Shown here piece by piece: positions 18,487 through 27,487 of a stretch of DNA of 64,000 nucleotides. The stretch is taken from assembly GCF_000745235.1 (NCBI RefSeq), contig NZ_JQNL01000001.1:930001-994000 (forward strand), given 5' to 3'. The translations under genes and the position numbers were made by a program. Under the pieces are notes generated by a model. The model saw only the letters and a program-made list of their open reading frames with translations, was not told the DNA's origin and did no database searches. Source of the DNA: Luteibacter mycovicinus. Its GTDB lineage: Bacteria > Pseudomonadota > Gammaproteobacteria > Xanthomonadales > Rhodanobacteraceae. Position 1 is the first letter of the stretch, and each line of letters opens with the position of its first letter.

Positions 18487-19680
18487 ATGAAAAAACACGT
18501 CACGACACCAGAGGCAGGTCGCTGGGTGGAGCTCGTGCTGTTCAGGATCTACAAGGATACGTTTAACGAAACAAGCCCCACACTGAAGCTGTTCAACAAT
18601 ACGCGACAGCAATGCGCCGTGAGGGTCATGCTGCAGGCGATCGACAGCGACCGCAAGCCGGTCGATCTCACGCAGGCGGACCTCGATACGATCGAACTGA
18701 TCGACTACAGCAGCGGCGAACCCCTGCCCCGGCGCGATCCGGGCCAGCCCCACCCTGACTGGGCGTTTTCGACCCACGATGACGGCTACCTCTGGGACGA
18801 GTCGCTTATCGGCGCGGTGCAGCACGACACGGCTGCGTCCCCGGAGAGCACCCGTCCGCCATCGGCGGATGTCCAGCGCCCCGCGCCTCACCAGAGTGTC
18901 GTCACACTTTATGTGTCCACCTCGGCGCTGTCGTCGCGCCAGATCGCCGCGCGCATTCCGATCCCGTCATCGAACACACGCACCGCGACGCCGGTCTACA
19001 TCACCACGAACAGCATCGGGGTCGACGACCCGGTGGGCAAAGGCGAAGATGGCCAGTTCAATTCCTGGGTGAACGTCAGGCCTTCCGCTTTTCCGACGCT
19101 GCCCATCACCAGCTACGGGGCCACCTCCGCCGACGGCCGCCTTGCGCCGGTGAAAGTCGGCAGCCCGGATTACTTCTATTGGGTCAACGAGCACTACATT
19201 TACGTCTCTTACAACGGCCGCGAACTGGGCCTCCGATCCGTCAGCAGAAGCGCCGGTAAGCAAGAGGGTTTTTCGATCTACGGTAACGGCAGCCTCAACG
19301 ACCATGTGCAATGGAGCGTCGCCTATTACGCCCAGCCTGGCGCCGACAAACCGGAAAACTTTCCGCTTCCTCCCCTTGCGACCATCGAGGTACCGTCGCC
19401 TTCCGTCGAAAGCGGCGGGAATGCAGAGCCGCCCGCGTCGTACACGCCTCTGGAGATGTTCAACCGATGCGTGGGCAGGATCGAAGGCGCGTCGCCGGCA
19501 CGCGTGGTCGTCGGGCTACTCATGGGCAACTTGGCAGGCCGACTCCTTGACAAGGAGAAGAAGCCAGTCGCCCCCGTGAGAAGCACGCCGATCCACATCG
19601 TGGACGCTTACGGCAACGATCACGCACTTACCCTGTCGTTCGTTGCGAAGGTCAATGAACTCACCATTGCCAAAATGTAG
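18487..19680 (+). CDS. RHS-linked hypothetical protein, divergent paralogue A3 (397 residues)
   Basis: The third and most divergent member of the family interleaved with the RHS genes. It shares the N-terminal pattern (RQQCAVRVMLQAID, PVDLTQADLDTIELIDY) and the C-terminal segment (HIVDAYGNDHALTLSFV) with the copies at 5661 and 12141, but carries extra sequence in the middle. AGGAG lies about eight bases before the ATG. It starts 75 bases after the second RHS stop. It could be a diverged accessory protein or have been recruited as an immunity factor for RHS 2; the sequence does not decide. No signal peptide or membrane segment is visible. Confidence 0.7.
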   Translation: MKKHVTTPEAGRWVELVLFRIYKDTFNETSPTLKLFNNTRQQCAVRVMLQAIDSDRKPVDLTQADLDTIELIDYSSGEPLPRRDPGQPHPDWAFSTHDDGYLWDESLIGAVQHDTAASPESTRPPSADVQRPAPHQSVVTLYVSTSALSSRQIAARIPIPSSNTRTATPVYITTNSIGVDDPVGKGEDGQFNSWVNVRPSAFPTLPITSYGATSADGRLAPVKVGSPDYFYWVNEHYIYVSYNGRELGLRSVSRSAGKQEGFSIYGNGSLNDHVQWSVAYYAQPGADKPENFPLPPLATIEVPSPSVESGGNAEPPASYTPLEMFNRCVGRIEGASPARVVVGLLMGNLAGRLLDKEKKPVAPVRSTPIHIVDAYGNDHALTLSFVAKVNELTIAKM

Positions 19681-19690
19681 GGGAAGTGCC

Positions 19691-20239
19691 ATGAAATATA
19701 ACAACACGACGTTGCTCGCCCGCTTGCCGATCGCTCTGTCGATGCTTTTAGCCGCGAGCGCCGGTTATGCGGATCCAGTCCAACAGGCCAGAGGGTTCGT
19801 GTCAGCGCAACAGGAAGCCGACGGCACGGGCGACGCCAAGGTCATGCCGCCTTACGTTCGACTTTACGAGGGACACAACCTCACGCAGGACACCGTTTGT
19901 TCCGTCCCACTCACCATCGGAGCACACGCGCAGTACCACTTCCGGGATAAGGAAGGCCATTGCGCCAACGATGAAGCGAAGTCGATCGAGTTCGAACACG
20001 TGCCCGCCGGAACCGTTGTCGAACTGTACGACGATCCGAAGTGCGGAAAAGGCGACGACTGGGTGTCCTTCACCTTCCGGAAGCTGGTACCCCGCACCTA
20101 CGCCTGGGGCTTCGAATACAGCCTAGAGGACACGGACTTCGGTAACGGCCAGGTGGTCTACTCGAAGGTCTACCACGAAGACAACGGTCTCGACGGCAAG
20201 GTGTCGTGCATGATCATCAACGTACCTCCCGAGCACTGA
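19691..20239 (+). CDS. Secreted beta/gamma-crystallin-like protein (182 residues)
   Basis: The ATG at 19691 follows GGGAAG and starts ten bases after the A3 stop, so the two are probably cotranscribed. A Sec signal peptide is clear: basic N-terminus, hydrophobic core, likely cleavage after ASAGYA. The mature part has two related segments, VRLYEGHNL and VVELYDDPKCG, each followed by Gly/Asp-rich turns, which resembles the repeated Greek-key motifs of beta/gamma-crystallins. Four cysteines could form two disulfides in the periplasm. As the last gene of the RHS block and an exported protein it is a candidate periplasmic immunity or inhibitor protein. The crystallin assignment is tentative. Confidence 0.65.
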   Translation: MKYNNTTLLARLPIALSMLLAASAGYADPVQQARGFVSAQQEADGTGDAKVMPPYVRLYEGHNLTQDTVCSVPLTIGAHAQYHFRDKEGHCANDEAKSIEFEHVPAGTVVELYDDPKCGKGDDWVSFTFRKLVPRTYAWGFEYSLEDTDFGNGQVVYSKVYHEDNGLDGKVSCMIINVPPEH

Positions 20240-20250
20240 AGCCGCGCAGG

Positions 20251-20514
20251 TCATCGCACGGCGGAAAGGTGCCTCTGGGTCGGCAGTCTGGGGATCGTTA
20301 CGGGGCGTTTGAAATCGGCTCCGAACGGTCGCCAGATGCCGTCGGCACCCTCCACGGCGATGCCGGTGTCACCGCCGTCGGCCGACGCGTGATCGACCGC
20401 CGCCCGCAGGGCCTCAACGCGCGAGTTGAAGCGCTCCATGACGCGCCCATGGGTGCGGAGGGTCCAGGCACCGGACGCGTCGGGCAGATAGGGAACCTCA
20501 TAAATATGCGGCAT
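20251..20514 (-). CDS. Small DUF2188-like protein (87 residues)
   Basis: The short frame encodes a protein whose middle (GAWTLRTHGRVMERF, SRVEALRAAVDHA, GADGIWRPFG) looks like the DUF2188 fold, in which a strand-rich W.+ pattern precedes an alpha helix and a final strand. It has no signal peptide. It is convergent with the crystallin-like gene (11-base gap) and divergent from the aldehyde dehydrogenase gene. The function of DUF2188 proteins is unknown. The coding call is supported by the family-like pattern rather than by length. Confidence 0.6.
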   Translation of the reverse strand: MPHIYEVPYLPDASGAWTLRTHGRVMERFNSRVEALRAAVDHASADGGDTGIAVEGADGIWRPFGADFKRPVTIPRLPTQRHLSAVR

Positions 20515-20690
20515 GTGCGGCCTCCGACCCTTAAAGGATTGTGAGAGAGACCATAGACTTGCCGGTGTCTTTGCAGGGTGCTCGCAAGTTCGGACGACCG
20601 TGACGCGCCCGCGACATCCGTCCCGCGCCGCACAACAGGATGTGAAGGACTCGTTTGCTAGAATCGCGGTTTTAGCTCCCGGAGTTCGTC

Positions 20691-22226
20691 ATGTCCTCGA
20701 AGATCCTCGCAGCGCTCGATCTCAACGCCACGGAATCGGGCACCTACCTCGGTCGCGGCGAGTGGGCCGCCACCACGGATGCCGGCAACATCACGCCGGT
20801 GAACCCGGCCACCGGCGAGCGGATTGCGACGGTACAGGCCACGAGCGCCACGGATTACGAGACGATCGTGCAGCGCGCGCAGGAAGCCTTCGCGATCTGG
20901 CGGACCACGCCGGCCCCGCGCCGTGGCGAGGCCGTGCGCCTTTGCGGCGAGGCCCTGCGCCAGCATAAAGACGCCCTGGGTTCGCTGGTCGCACTCGAGA
21001 TGGGCAAGATCAAGCCGGAAGGCGACGGCGAAGTTCAGGAAATGATCGACATCGCCGATTTCGCGGTGGGTCAGAGCCGCATGCTCTACGGCTACACGAT
21101 GCATTCGGAGCGCCCGGGCCATCGCATGTACGAGCAGTGGCACCCGATCGGCCTGGTCGGCATCGTCAGCGCGTTCAACTTTCCGGTGGCCGTCTGGGCC
21201 TGGAACGCCTTCCTGGCGGCTATCTGCGGCGACATCAGCATCTGGAAGCCGTCGCCGAAGACGCCGCTCTCGGCCATCGCCACCATGAAGATCTGCAACG
21301 CGGCGCTCAAGGAAGCCGGCTTCCCGGACATTTTCTTCCTGTTCAACGATGCGGGCACCGATCTGGCGCAGACTTTCGTCGACGACAAGCGCGTTCCGCT
21401 GATCAGCTTCACCGGTTCGACCCGGGTCGGTCGCATGGTCGGCGAGCGCGTCGCGAAGCGCATGGGCCGCAGCCTGCTGGAACTGGGCGGAAACAACGCC
21501 ATCATCCTCGACCAGTCGGCCGATCTGAAGCTGGCCATTCCCGGCATCGTCTTCGGCGCCGTGGGCACCGCCGGTCAGCGCTGCACCAGCACGCGCCGGG
21601 TCCTGGTGCATCGTTCCATCCACGACCAGGTCGTCGACACCCTCGTCAAGGCCTACGGCCAGGTCGAGCAGAAGATCGGCGACCCCACGCTGGCGACCAC
21701 CCTGATGGGTCCGCTGAACAGCCCCGAGGCCGTGCAGACCTTCGTCGCCGCGGTCGAGAAGGCCAAGGCCTCCGGCGGCACGGTGCGTACGGGCGGCAAG
21801 GCACTCACCGACCGCAAGGGCAACTTCGTCCTGCCGACGATCATCACCGGCCTGAGCAATACCGACGAGGTCGTGCAGACCGAGACCTTCGCGCCGATCC
21901 TCTACGTGATGCCGTTCGACACGCTGGACGAGGCGATCGCGGAGCAGAACGCCGTGCCGCAGGGCCTGTCCTCGGCGCTGTTCACGCAGGATTTGAAAGC
22001 CGCCGAACAGTATCTGTCGGCCGCCGGCTCGGATTGCGGCATCGCCAACATCAACATCGGCACCTCCGGCGCGGAAATCGGCGGCGCCTTCGGTGGTGAG
22101 AAGGAGACCGGCGGCGGTCGCGAGTCGGGTTCGGATGCCTGGAAGGTCTATATGCGCCGCCAGACCAACACCATCAACTACTCCGATTCGCTGCCGCTGG
22201 CCCAGGGCATCAAGTTCGAGTTCTGA
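20691..22226 (+). CDS. ALDH7-family aldehyde dehydrogenase, probably piperideine-6-carboxylate/2-aminoadipate semialdehyde dehydrogenase
   Basis: This 511-residue NAD(P)+-dependent aldehyde dehydrogenase has general base Glu264 (LLELGGNN) and catalytic Cys298 (GQRCTSTRR). The GQRCTSTRR block and the C-terminal [18 protein letters not shown] segment are typical of the antiquitin (ALDH7) branch, whose bacterial members oxidise 2-aminoadipate-6-semialdehyde (in equilibrium with piperideine-6-carboxylate) in lysine catabolism. A glutaryl-CoA dehydrogenase gene further along (32107) would serve a later step of lysine breakdown, but the two are not in one operon. GGAG precedes the ATG. The substrate is inferred from family. 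Confidence 0.88.
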   Translation: MSSKILAALDLNATESGTYLGRGEWAATTDAGNITPVNPATGERIATVQATSATDYETIVQRAQEAFAIWRTTPAPRRGEAVRLCGEALRQHKDALGSLVALEMGKIKPEGDGEVQEMIDIADFAVGQSRMLYGYTMHSERPGHRMYEQWHPIGLVGIVSAFNFPVAVWAWNAFLAAICGDISIWKPSPKTPLSAIATMKICNAALKEAGFPDIFFLFNDAGTDLAQTFVDDKRVPLISFTGSTRVGRMVGERVAKRMGRSLLELGGNNAIILDQSADLKLAIPGIVFGAVGTAGQRCTSTRRVLVHRSIHDQVVDTLVKAYGQVEQKIGDPTLATTLMGPLNSPEAVQTFVAAVEKAKASGGTVRTGGKALTDRKGNFVLPTIITGLSNTDEVVQTETFAPILYVMPFDTLDEAIAEQNAVPQGLSSALFTQDLKAAEQYLSAAGSDCGIANINIGTSGAEIGGAFGGEKETGGGRESGSDAWKVYMRRQTNTINYSDSLPLAQGIKFEF

Positions 22227-22241
22227 CCCACGGACAACGAC

Positions 22242-23009
22242 ATGACCGACCTGCGCTCCACGGATCGCTTCTCCGACCGCGTGGCGGACTATGTCCGCTT
22301 CCGGCCGGACTACCCCCGGGCGCTCGTCGGCTGGCTTCACGAGCAGGGCGTGCGGCCGGACTGGACCGTCGCCGATATCGGCGCCGGTACCGGCATCTCC
22401 AGCAAGCTGTTCCTCGACGCCGGGCACCGCGTGACCGGCGTCGAACCGAACGCACCCATGCGCGCCGCGGCCGAGCAATGGCTGGGCACCGAAGGGCGCT
22501 TCCGGTCGCATGACGGGACCGCGGAAGCGACCGGCCTGCCCGACGGGTCGGTCGACCTGATCATCGCCGGGCAGGCGTTTCACTGGTTCGACAAGGAAAA
22601 GGTACGCACCGAGTTCACCCGCGTGCTCAGTGACCGCGGTCTGGTGGCGGTGTTCTGGAACACGCGCCGGCTCACCGGCACGCCGTTCCTCGAAGGCTAC
22701 GAGCGTCTGCTGCACGAGTACGGCATCGACTATGTCAGCGTGGCCGGGCGCTACGCCGATGACGAAGCCATGGCGCAGTGGTTCGGCCATGGCTATCGCG
22801 GCATGGCGTCGTTTCCGCACGGCCAGAAGCTGGACTACGAGGGGCTGCTCGGCCGGACCATGTCGTCGTCGTACATGCCGAAACCCGGCCACCCCAACCA
22901 CGAACCGCTGTTGTTCGCCCTGCGCTCGCTGTTCGACGCCACGCAGGACGGCGGTACCATCGATTTCGATTACGACACCCGTATCTTCGCGGGACACCCG
23001 GACGCCTGA
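22242..23009 (+). CDS. Class I SAM-dependent methyltransferase
   Basis: The 255-residue protein has a Rossmann-type SAM site with motif [14 protein letters not shown] (about 45-58), an acidic residue after strand 2 (GVEPN) and [12 protein letters not shown] later, matching the methyltransferase type 11/UbiE-like group often annotated only as class I methyltransferase. The substrate cannot be told. It starts 15 bases after the dehydrogenase stop and its stop overlaps the pyrD start by one base (TGATG), so it appears to be the middle gene of a transcription unit running from the dehydrogenase to ppk1. Confidence 0.88.
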   Translation: MTDLRSTDRFSDRVADYVRFRPDYPRALVGWLHEQGVRPDWTVADIGAGTGISSKLFLDAGHRVTGVEPNAPMRAAAEQWLGTEGRFRSHDGTAEATGLPDGSVDLIIAGQAFHWFDKEKVRTEFTRVLSDRGLVAVFWNTRRLTGTPFLEGYERLLHEYGIDYVSVAGRYADDEAMAQWFGHGYRGMASFPHGQKLDYEGLLGRTMSSSYMPKPGHPNHEPLLFALRSLFDATQDGGTIDFDYDTRIFAGHPDA

Positions 23010-24037
23010 TGTACGACCTGATCCGCCCCCTGCTGTTCGCCCTCGACGCCGAGACCGCGCACGGCCTTACGCTCTACGCGTCCGATGTCGCGCAACGCAG
23101 CGGCTTTTCCAGCCTGATAGCCAAGCCGCCGGCTGACTTGCCGGTGAAGGTGTTCGGTATCGACTTCCCGAACCCCGTCGGTCTCGCGGCCGGCCTCGAC
23201 AAGAACGGCGAGCACCTCGACGGCCTTGCGGCCATGGGCTTCGGCTTCGTCGAGATCGGCACCGTGACGCCACGTCCGCAGGCCGGCAACGACAAGCCGC
23301 GCATGTTCCGGCTGCCGAATCACGAGGCGGTGATCAACCGGCTCGGCTTCAACAACGGCGGCATCGATGCGCTGGTGCGCAACGTACGGAAGGCATCCTT
23401 CCGCGGCGTGCTCGGCATCAACATCGGCAAGAACAAGGACACGCCCAACGAGCGTGCCATCGACGATTACCTGATCTGCCTCGATCGCGCCTACCCGCTG
23501 GCCAGCTACGTGACGGTCAACATTTCCTCCCCGAATACACAGGGCCTGCGCGACCTTCAGGAGGAAGAGACGCTGCGCCGATTCATCGGCACGCTGCGCG
23601 AGTCGCAGGAGAGCCTTGCCGCGAAACACGGGGCACGCAAGCCGATGCTGCTGAAGATCGCTCCCGATCTCTCGGAAGGCGAACTCGACGCCATCGCCGA
23701 CGTATTGCTCGCTTCCGGTATCGACGGCGTCATCTGCACCAACACCACGATCGACCGCGACACCGTCGCCGGCGATCCGCATGCCGGCGAAGTGGGCGGC
23801 CTGTCGGGACGGCCATTGTTCGAGAAGTCCACTCGCGTCCTGCGCGCCATGAAGGCCCGCGTGGGCGACCGGCTGCCCATCATCGGCGTGGGCGGCATTC
23901 TCGACGGCGACACCGCCGCCGAAAAAATCGAGGCCGGCGCATCCCTGGTGCAGGTCTATTCGGGCCTGGTCTACCGCGGCCCGAAGCTGATCGCCGAAGC
24001 CGTCACCGAAATCCGTCGCCGCGGGATCGTGGCATGA
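23009..24037 (+). CDS. pyrD: Dihydroorotate dehydrogenase (quinone), class 2
   Basis: PyrD oxidises dihydroorotate to orotate with quinone reduction at the inner membrane, in pyrimidine synthesis. From the ATG at 23009 the protein is 342 residues, the normal class 2 length. It has the N-terminal membrane-association helix region ([15 protein letters not shown]), [27 protein letters not shown] and the catalytic-Ser loop [14 protein letters not shown]. It ends with the FMN-phosphate block GVGGI and LVQVYSG. The open frame extends upstream into the methyltransferase gene, but that extension is not PyrD-like. It overlaps the methyltransferase stop by one base and murB by four (ATGA). Confidence 0.97.
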   Translation: MYDLIRPLLFALDAETAHGLTLYASDVAQRSGFSSLIAKPPADLPVKVFGIDFPNPVGLAAGLDKNGEHLDGLAAMGFGFVEIGTVTPRPQAGNDKPRMFRLPNHEAVINRLGFNNGGIDALVRNVRKASFRGVLGINIGKNKDTPNERAIDDYLICLDRAYPLASYVTVNISSPNTQGLRDLQEEETLRRFIGTLRESQESLAAKHGARKPMLLKIAPDLSEGELDAIADVLLASGIDGVICTNTTIDRDTVAGDPHAGEVGGLSGRPLFEKSTRVLRAMKARVGDRLPIIGVGGILDGDTAAEKIEAGASLVQVYSGLVYRGPKLIAEAVTEIRRRGIVA

Positions 24038-25074
24038 ACAACGATCCCATCGACATGGGTGGCTTCCTGCTCACCAGCGACGCACCGCTCGCCGGACGGA
24101 ACACGCTGCGCGTGGATGCCCGGGCGCGGCTGCTGGCCGAGGTGCACGACGTCGGCAAGCTGCCCGGGCTGCTCGCCTACCCTGCCGTTCGCGACGGCAA
24201 GGTGCTGGTCCTGGGCGAGGGCAGCAACATGCTGATCAGGGGCGACATCGACGCGACCGTCGTTGCCATCGCCAACCGCGGCGTCGAAACGTTTCAGCGC
24301 GACGATCGCGTACTGATCCGTGTCGCCGCCGGTGAACGCTGGGATGACTTCGTGCGGTGGTCGCTGGGCCAGGGCTACGCAGGCCTCGAGAATCTGATCC
24401 TGATCCCCGGCACCGTGGGTGCCTCGCCCATTCAGAATATCGGTGCGTACGGCGTCGAAGTGGCGGAGTTCATCGACACGGTGGAAGCCTGGGATACGCA
24501 CAAGGGCGAGTTCGTCCTGCTCGACAAGGCCGCCTGTGCGTTCTCCTATCGAGACTCCGCGTTCAAGCGGCAACCTGGACGCTGGATCGTCGTGGCGGTG
24601 ACCTTCGATCTCCCGCGTGAAAGGCCGCTGTCACTCGACTACGCGGGCATCCGCGAAGAAATGGAAAAGATGGGCGCGCAGCGCGCAACCCCGTATCACG
24701 TGGCCGAGGCCGTCGTCAGGCTGCGCTCGCGCAAACTTCCCGACCCGGCCGTGATCGGCAATGCGGGCAGCTTCTTCAAGAACCCCATCGTCGGCGCCCA
24801 TCAGGCCGACGCCCTGGCGCTCGCCCACCCTGGCCTGCCGGTGTGGCCGCATGCGGGCGGCACGGCCAAGCTTTCCGCGGGGTGGCTGATCGAAACGGCG
24901 GGCTTCAAGGGCGCACGCGACGGCGATGCCGGCATGTCCAATCGCCACGCACTGGTTCTCGTGAATCACGGCAAGGCCAGCGGCCCCCAGCTGTGGAGCT
25001 TCGCGCAGAAAGTGATCGCGGGCGTCGAGGCCATGTTCGGCGTCACCCTCGAGCCCGAGCCACTCGTGATCTGA
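24034..25074 (+). CDS. murB: UDP-N-acetylenolpyruvoylglucosamine reductase
   Basis: MurB uses NADPH and FAD to reduce UDP-GlcNAc-enolpyruvate to UDP-MurNAc in peptidoglycan synthesis. The 346-residue protein has the FAD-binding region with VLGEGSNML and [22 protein letters not shown], the type I (E. coli-like) SYRDSAFK block, the catalytic Ser region [10 protein letters not shown] and a C-terminal [14 protein letters not shown] domain. The ATG lies inside the pyrD stop (ATGA overlap), implying translational coupling. Confidence 0.97.
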   Translation: MNNDPIDMGGFLLTSDAPLAGRNTLRVDARARLLAEVHDVGKLPGLLAYPAVRDGKVLVLGEGSNMLIRGDIDATVVAIANRGVETFQRDDRVLIRVAAGERWDDFVRWSLGQGYAGLENLILIPGTVGASPIQNIGAYGVEVAEFIDTVEAWDTHKGEFVLLDKAACAFSYRDSAFKRQPGRWIVVAVTFDLPRERPLSLDYAGIREEMEKMGAQRATPYHVAEAVVRLRSRKLPDPAVIGNAGSFFKNPIVGAHQADALALAHPGLPVWPHAGGTAKLSAGWLIETAGFKGARDGDAGMSNRHALVLVNHGKASGPQLWSFAQKVIAGVEAMFGVTLEPEPLVI

Positions 25075-25172
25075 CCTCGTGTCACGGTGATGTAAGAGCC
25101 CGGTCATATCCTTCCCGGGCGGCGTACCATGGGGTCGTCGTAATTCGCGACGAGGACGACGCCCTGGACACG

Positions 25173-27332
25173 ATGACGCCACCCAACGAGACGCCGACGG
25201 CACCCAAGAGCCCCGCCAGCAAAGCGGTGGCGCCGCCGGATCTGCCGGAAGTCGACCTCGGCGACAGCAGCCTCTATGTCCATCGCGAACTGTCGCAGCT
25301 GCAGTTCAACATCCGCGTCCTCGATCAGGCGCTGGACGAATCCAAGCCGCTGATCGAACGCCTCAAGTTCCTGCTGATCTTTTCGTCCAACATGGACGAG
25401 TTCTTCGAGATCCGCGTCGCCGGCCTGAAGCAGCAGATCGCGTTCGACCACGAAGTGATCGGCGCCGACGGCATTCCGCCACGCCGCGTGCTCGCCGAGA
25501 TCGCCGAGGTCGCTCACCGCCAGATCGACCGGCAGTACCAGATCCTCAACGAGAAGATCCTTCCGGCCCTGGCCGCCGAGGGCATCGCCATCGTCCGGCG
25601 CAACCAGTGGACGCATAAGCAGAAGCTCTGGGTACGCCGCTATTTCCGCCATGAAGTGGCGCCTCTGGTCACGCCGATCGGCCTCGATCCGACCCATCCG
25701 TTCCCCCGGCTGGTCAACAAGAGCCTCAACTTCATCGTGCAGCTGGAAGGCACCGATGCGTTCGGCCGGGATTCGGGCCTCGCCATCGTTCCCGCCCCGC
25801 GTATCCTTCCGCGTCTGATCCGCATGCCCCCGGAGATCTGTGAGGGCGGCGACAATTACGTCCTGCTCTCCTCGATCATCCATGCGCACGCGGACGATCT
25901 TTTCCCCGGCATGCGCGTTCTGGGCTCGTATCAGTTCCGTCTGACCCGCAACGCGGATCTCACGATCGATCCGGAAGACGTGGAAGATCTCGCGCGCACG
26001 CTGCGCGGCGAGCTCTTTTCGCGGCGCTACGGCGACGCCGTGCGTCTGGAAGTCGCGGATAACTGTCCCAAGCCGCTGGTCGACTATCTGCTGAAACAGT
26101 ATTCGCTCGAGGCCGACTCCCTTTACGAAGTCAACGGCCCGGTCAACCTGGCTCGCCTTTTCGAGATGACCCTGCAGCCACAGTATGCGCGCCTGCAGTT
26201 CCCGACCTTCATCCCGGCACTGCCCAAGGTGCTGGCCGAGGCCGAAGACATGTTCGCGGTCATCGGCAAACAGGACGTATTGCTGCACCACCCGTTCGAG
26301 TCGTTCTCGCCCGTCGTCGACTTCCTGCGCCAGGCGGCGAAGGACCCGCAGGTGCTGACGATCAAGCAGACGCTGTACCGGAGCGGAGCCAATTCGGAAA
26401 TCGTCGACGCGCTGGTGGAAGCCGCGCGCTCAGGCAAGGAGGTCACCGCCGTGGTCGAGCTGCGTGCGCGCTTCGACGAGGAATCCAACCTCAGCCTCGC
26501 TTCACGCCTGCAGCAGGCCGGTGCGGTGGTGACCTATGGCGTCGTCGGCGTGAAGACACATGCCAAGCTCATGCTCGTGCAGCGTCGCGAGAACGGAAAA
26601 CTGGTGAGCTACGCCCACCTCGGCACGGGCAACTATCACTCGGGCAACGCGCGCCTCTACACCGATTACAGCCTGCTGACCTCGGACGAGGCCTTGTGCG
26701 ACGACGTGCATCGCCTGTTCCGTCTGCTCACGGGCATGGGCAAGGCACTGAAGATGAAGCGCATGCTGTATGCGCCGTTCACCCTGAAAAAGGGCCTGCT
26801 CGACCTGATCGCTCGCGAGGCGACGAACGCCGCCGCCGGTAAAAAGGCGGAGCTCGTCTTCAAGATCAACGCGGTCACGGACCCCAAGCTCATTCGCGCG
26901 CTGTACCGGGCGAGCCAGGCGGGCGTCCGCGTCGAGCTCATCGTTCGCGGCATGTGCTGCCTGAGGCCCGGCATTCCGGGTGTGTCGCAGAACATCCGCG
27001 TGCGCTCGGTGGTCGGCCGGTTCCTGGAGCACAGCCGCGTCTACTGGTTCCACAACGATGGCGAGCCCGAACTTTTCCTGGCCAGTGCCGACCTGATGGA
27101 GCGCAATCTCGACCGCCGCGTCGAGACGTGCTTCCCCATCGAGGGCAAGAAGCTGCGCCAGCGTGTGCGCCGCGAGCTCGACCTCTACCTGACCGACAAC
27201 CATTCGGCCTGGGTCCAGCAGGCCGATGGCGGTTACACGCTGCTCCAGCCGGCAACCGGGCAGCCGGTACGGGACGCGCAGACCCAGCTGCTCGAGCGAT
27301 TCGGCGGTCTGGCCGCTCCGGCGGCCGCCTAG
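25173..27332 (+). CDS. ppk1: Polyphosphate kinase 1
   Basis: PPK1 reversibly makes long-chain polyphosphate from ATP. From the ATG at 25173 the protein has 719 residues, normal for the family, and starts with a Pro/Thr-rich leader before the conserved N-domain (YVHRELSQLQFNIRVLDQA, FSSNMDEFFEIRVAG). The catalytic domains follow, with the autophosphorylated-His region GVKTHAKLML and the second conserved block HLGTGNYHSGN. They also contain QTLYRSGANSEIVDAL and RGMCCLRPG. The open frame extends another 110 codons back into murB without PPK similarity, so the shorter form is chosen; the exact start is uncertain because no strong Shine-Dalgarno sequence is present. Confidence 0.95.
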   Translation: MTPPNETPTAPKSPASKAVAPPDLPEVDLGDSSLYVHRELSQLQFNIRVLDQALDESKPLIERLKFLLIFSSNMDEFFEIRVAGLKQQIAFDHEVIGADGIPPRRVLAEIAEVAHRQIDRQYQILNEKILPALAAEGIAIVRRNQWTHKQKLWVRRYFRHEVAPLVTPIGLDPTHPFPRLVNKSLNFIVQLEGTDAFGRDSGLAIVPAPRILPRLIRMPPEICEGGDNYVLLSSIIHAHADDLFPGMRVLGSYQFRLTRNADLTIDPEDVEDLARTLRGELFSRRYGDAVRLEVADNCPKPLVDYLLKQYSLEADSLYEVNGPVNLARLFEMTLQPQYARLQFPTFIPALPKVLAEAEDMFAVIGKQDVLLHHPFESFSPVVDFLRQAAKDPQVLTIKQTLYRSGANSEIVDALVEAARSGKEVTAVVELRARFDEESNLSLASRLQQAGAVVTYGVVGVKTHAKLMLVQRRENGKLVSYAHLGTGNYHSGNARLYTDYSLLTSDEALCDDVHRLFRLLTGMGKALKMKRMLYAPFTLKKGLLDLIAREATNAAAGKKAELVFKINAVTDPKLIRALYRASQAGVRVELIVRGMCCLRPGIPGVSQNIRVRSVVGRFLEHSRVYWFHNDGEPELFLASADLMERNLDRRVETCFPIEGKKLRQRVRRELDLYLTDNHSAWVQQADGGYTLLQPATGQPVRDAQTQLLERFGGLAAPAAA

Positions 27333-27487
27333 GCCCTTCACCTACCCCCAACGGCCAAGGCGACATGCTTGCCGAATAGCGGCACAATGTGGCCGCTGGT
27401 AAGGGAGACGGGCTTTCCTTGGAATGCCGCCGGATCCACGTCGCGCGCCCGGCTGGCGCGCCGCCGTACGTCGGATGCAGGACTGGC

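Noticed and set aside
25071..25140. Possible Pho box before ppk1 (TGTCACGGTGATGTAA)
   Set aside because: Only one half-site resembles the PhoB consensus and the spacing of a second half is wrong.
24843..25172. N-terminally extended polyphosphate kinase of 829 residues
   Set aside because: The extension overlaps murB in another frame and has no PPK similarity; 719 residues is the family length.
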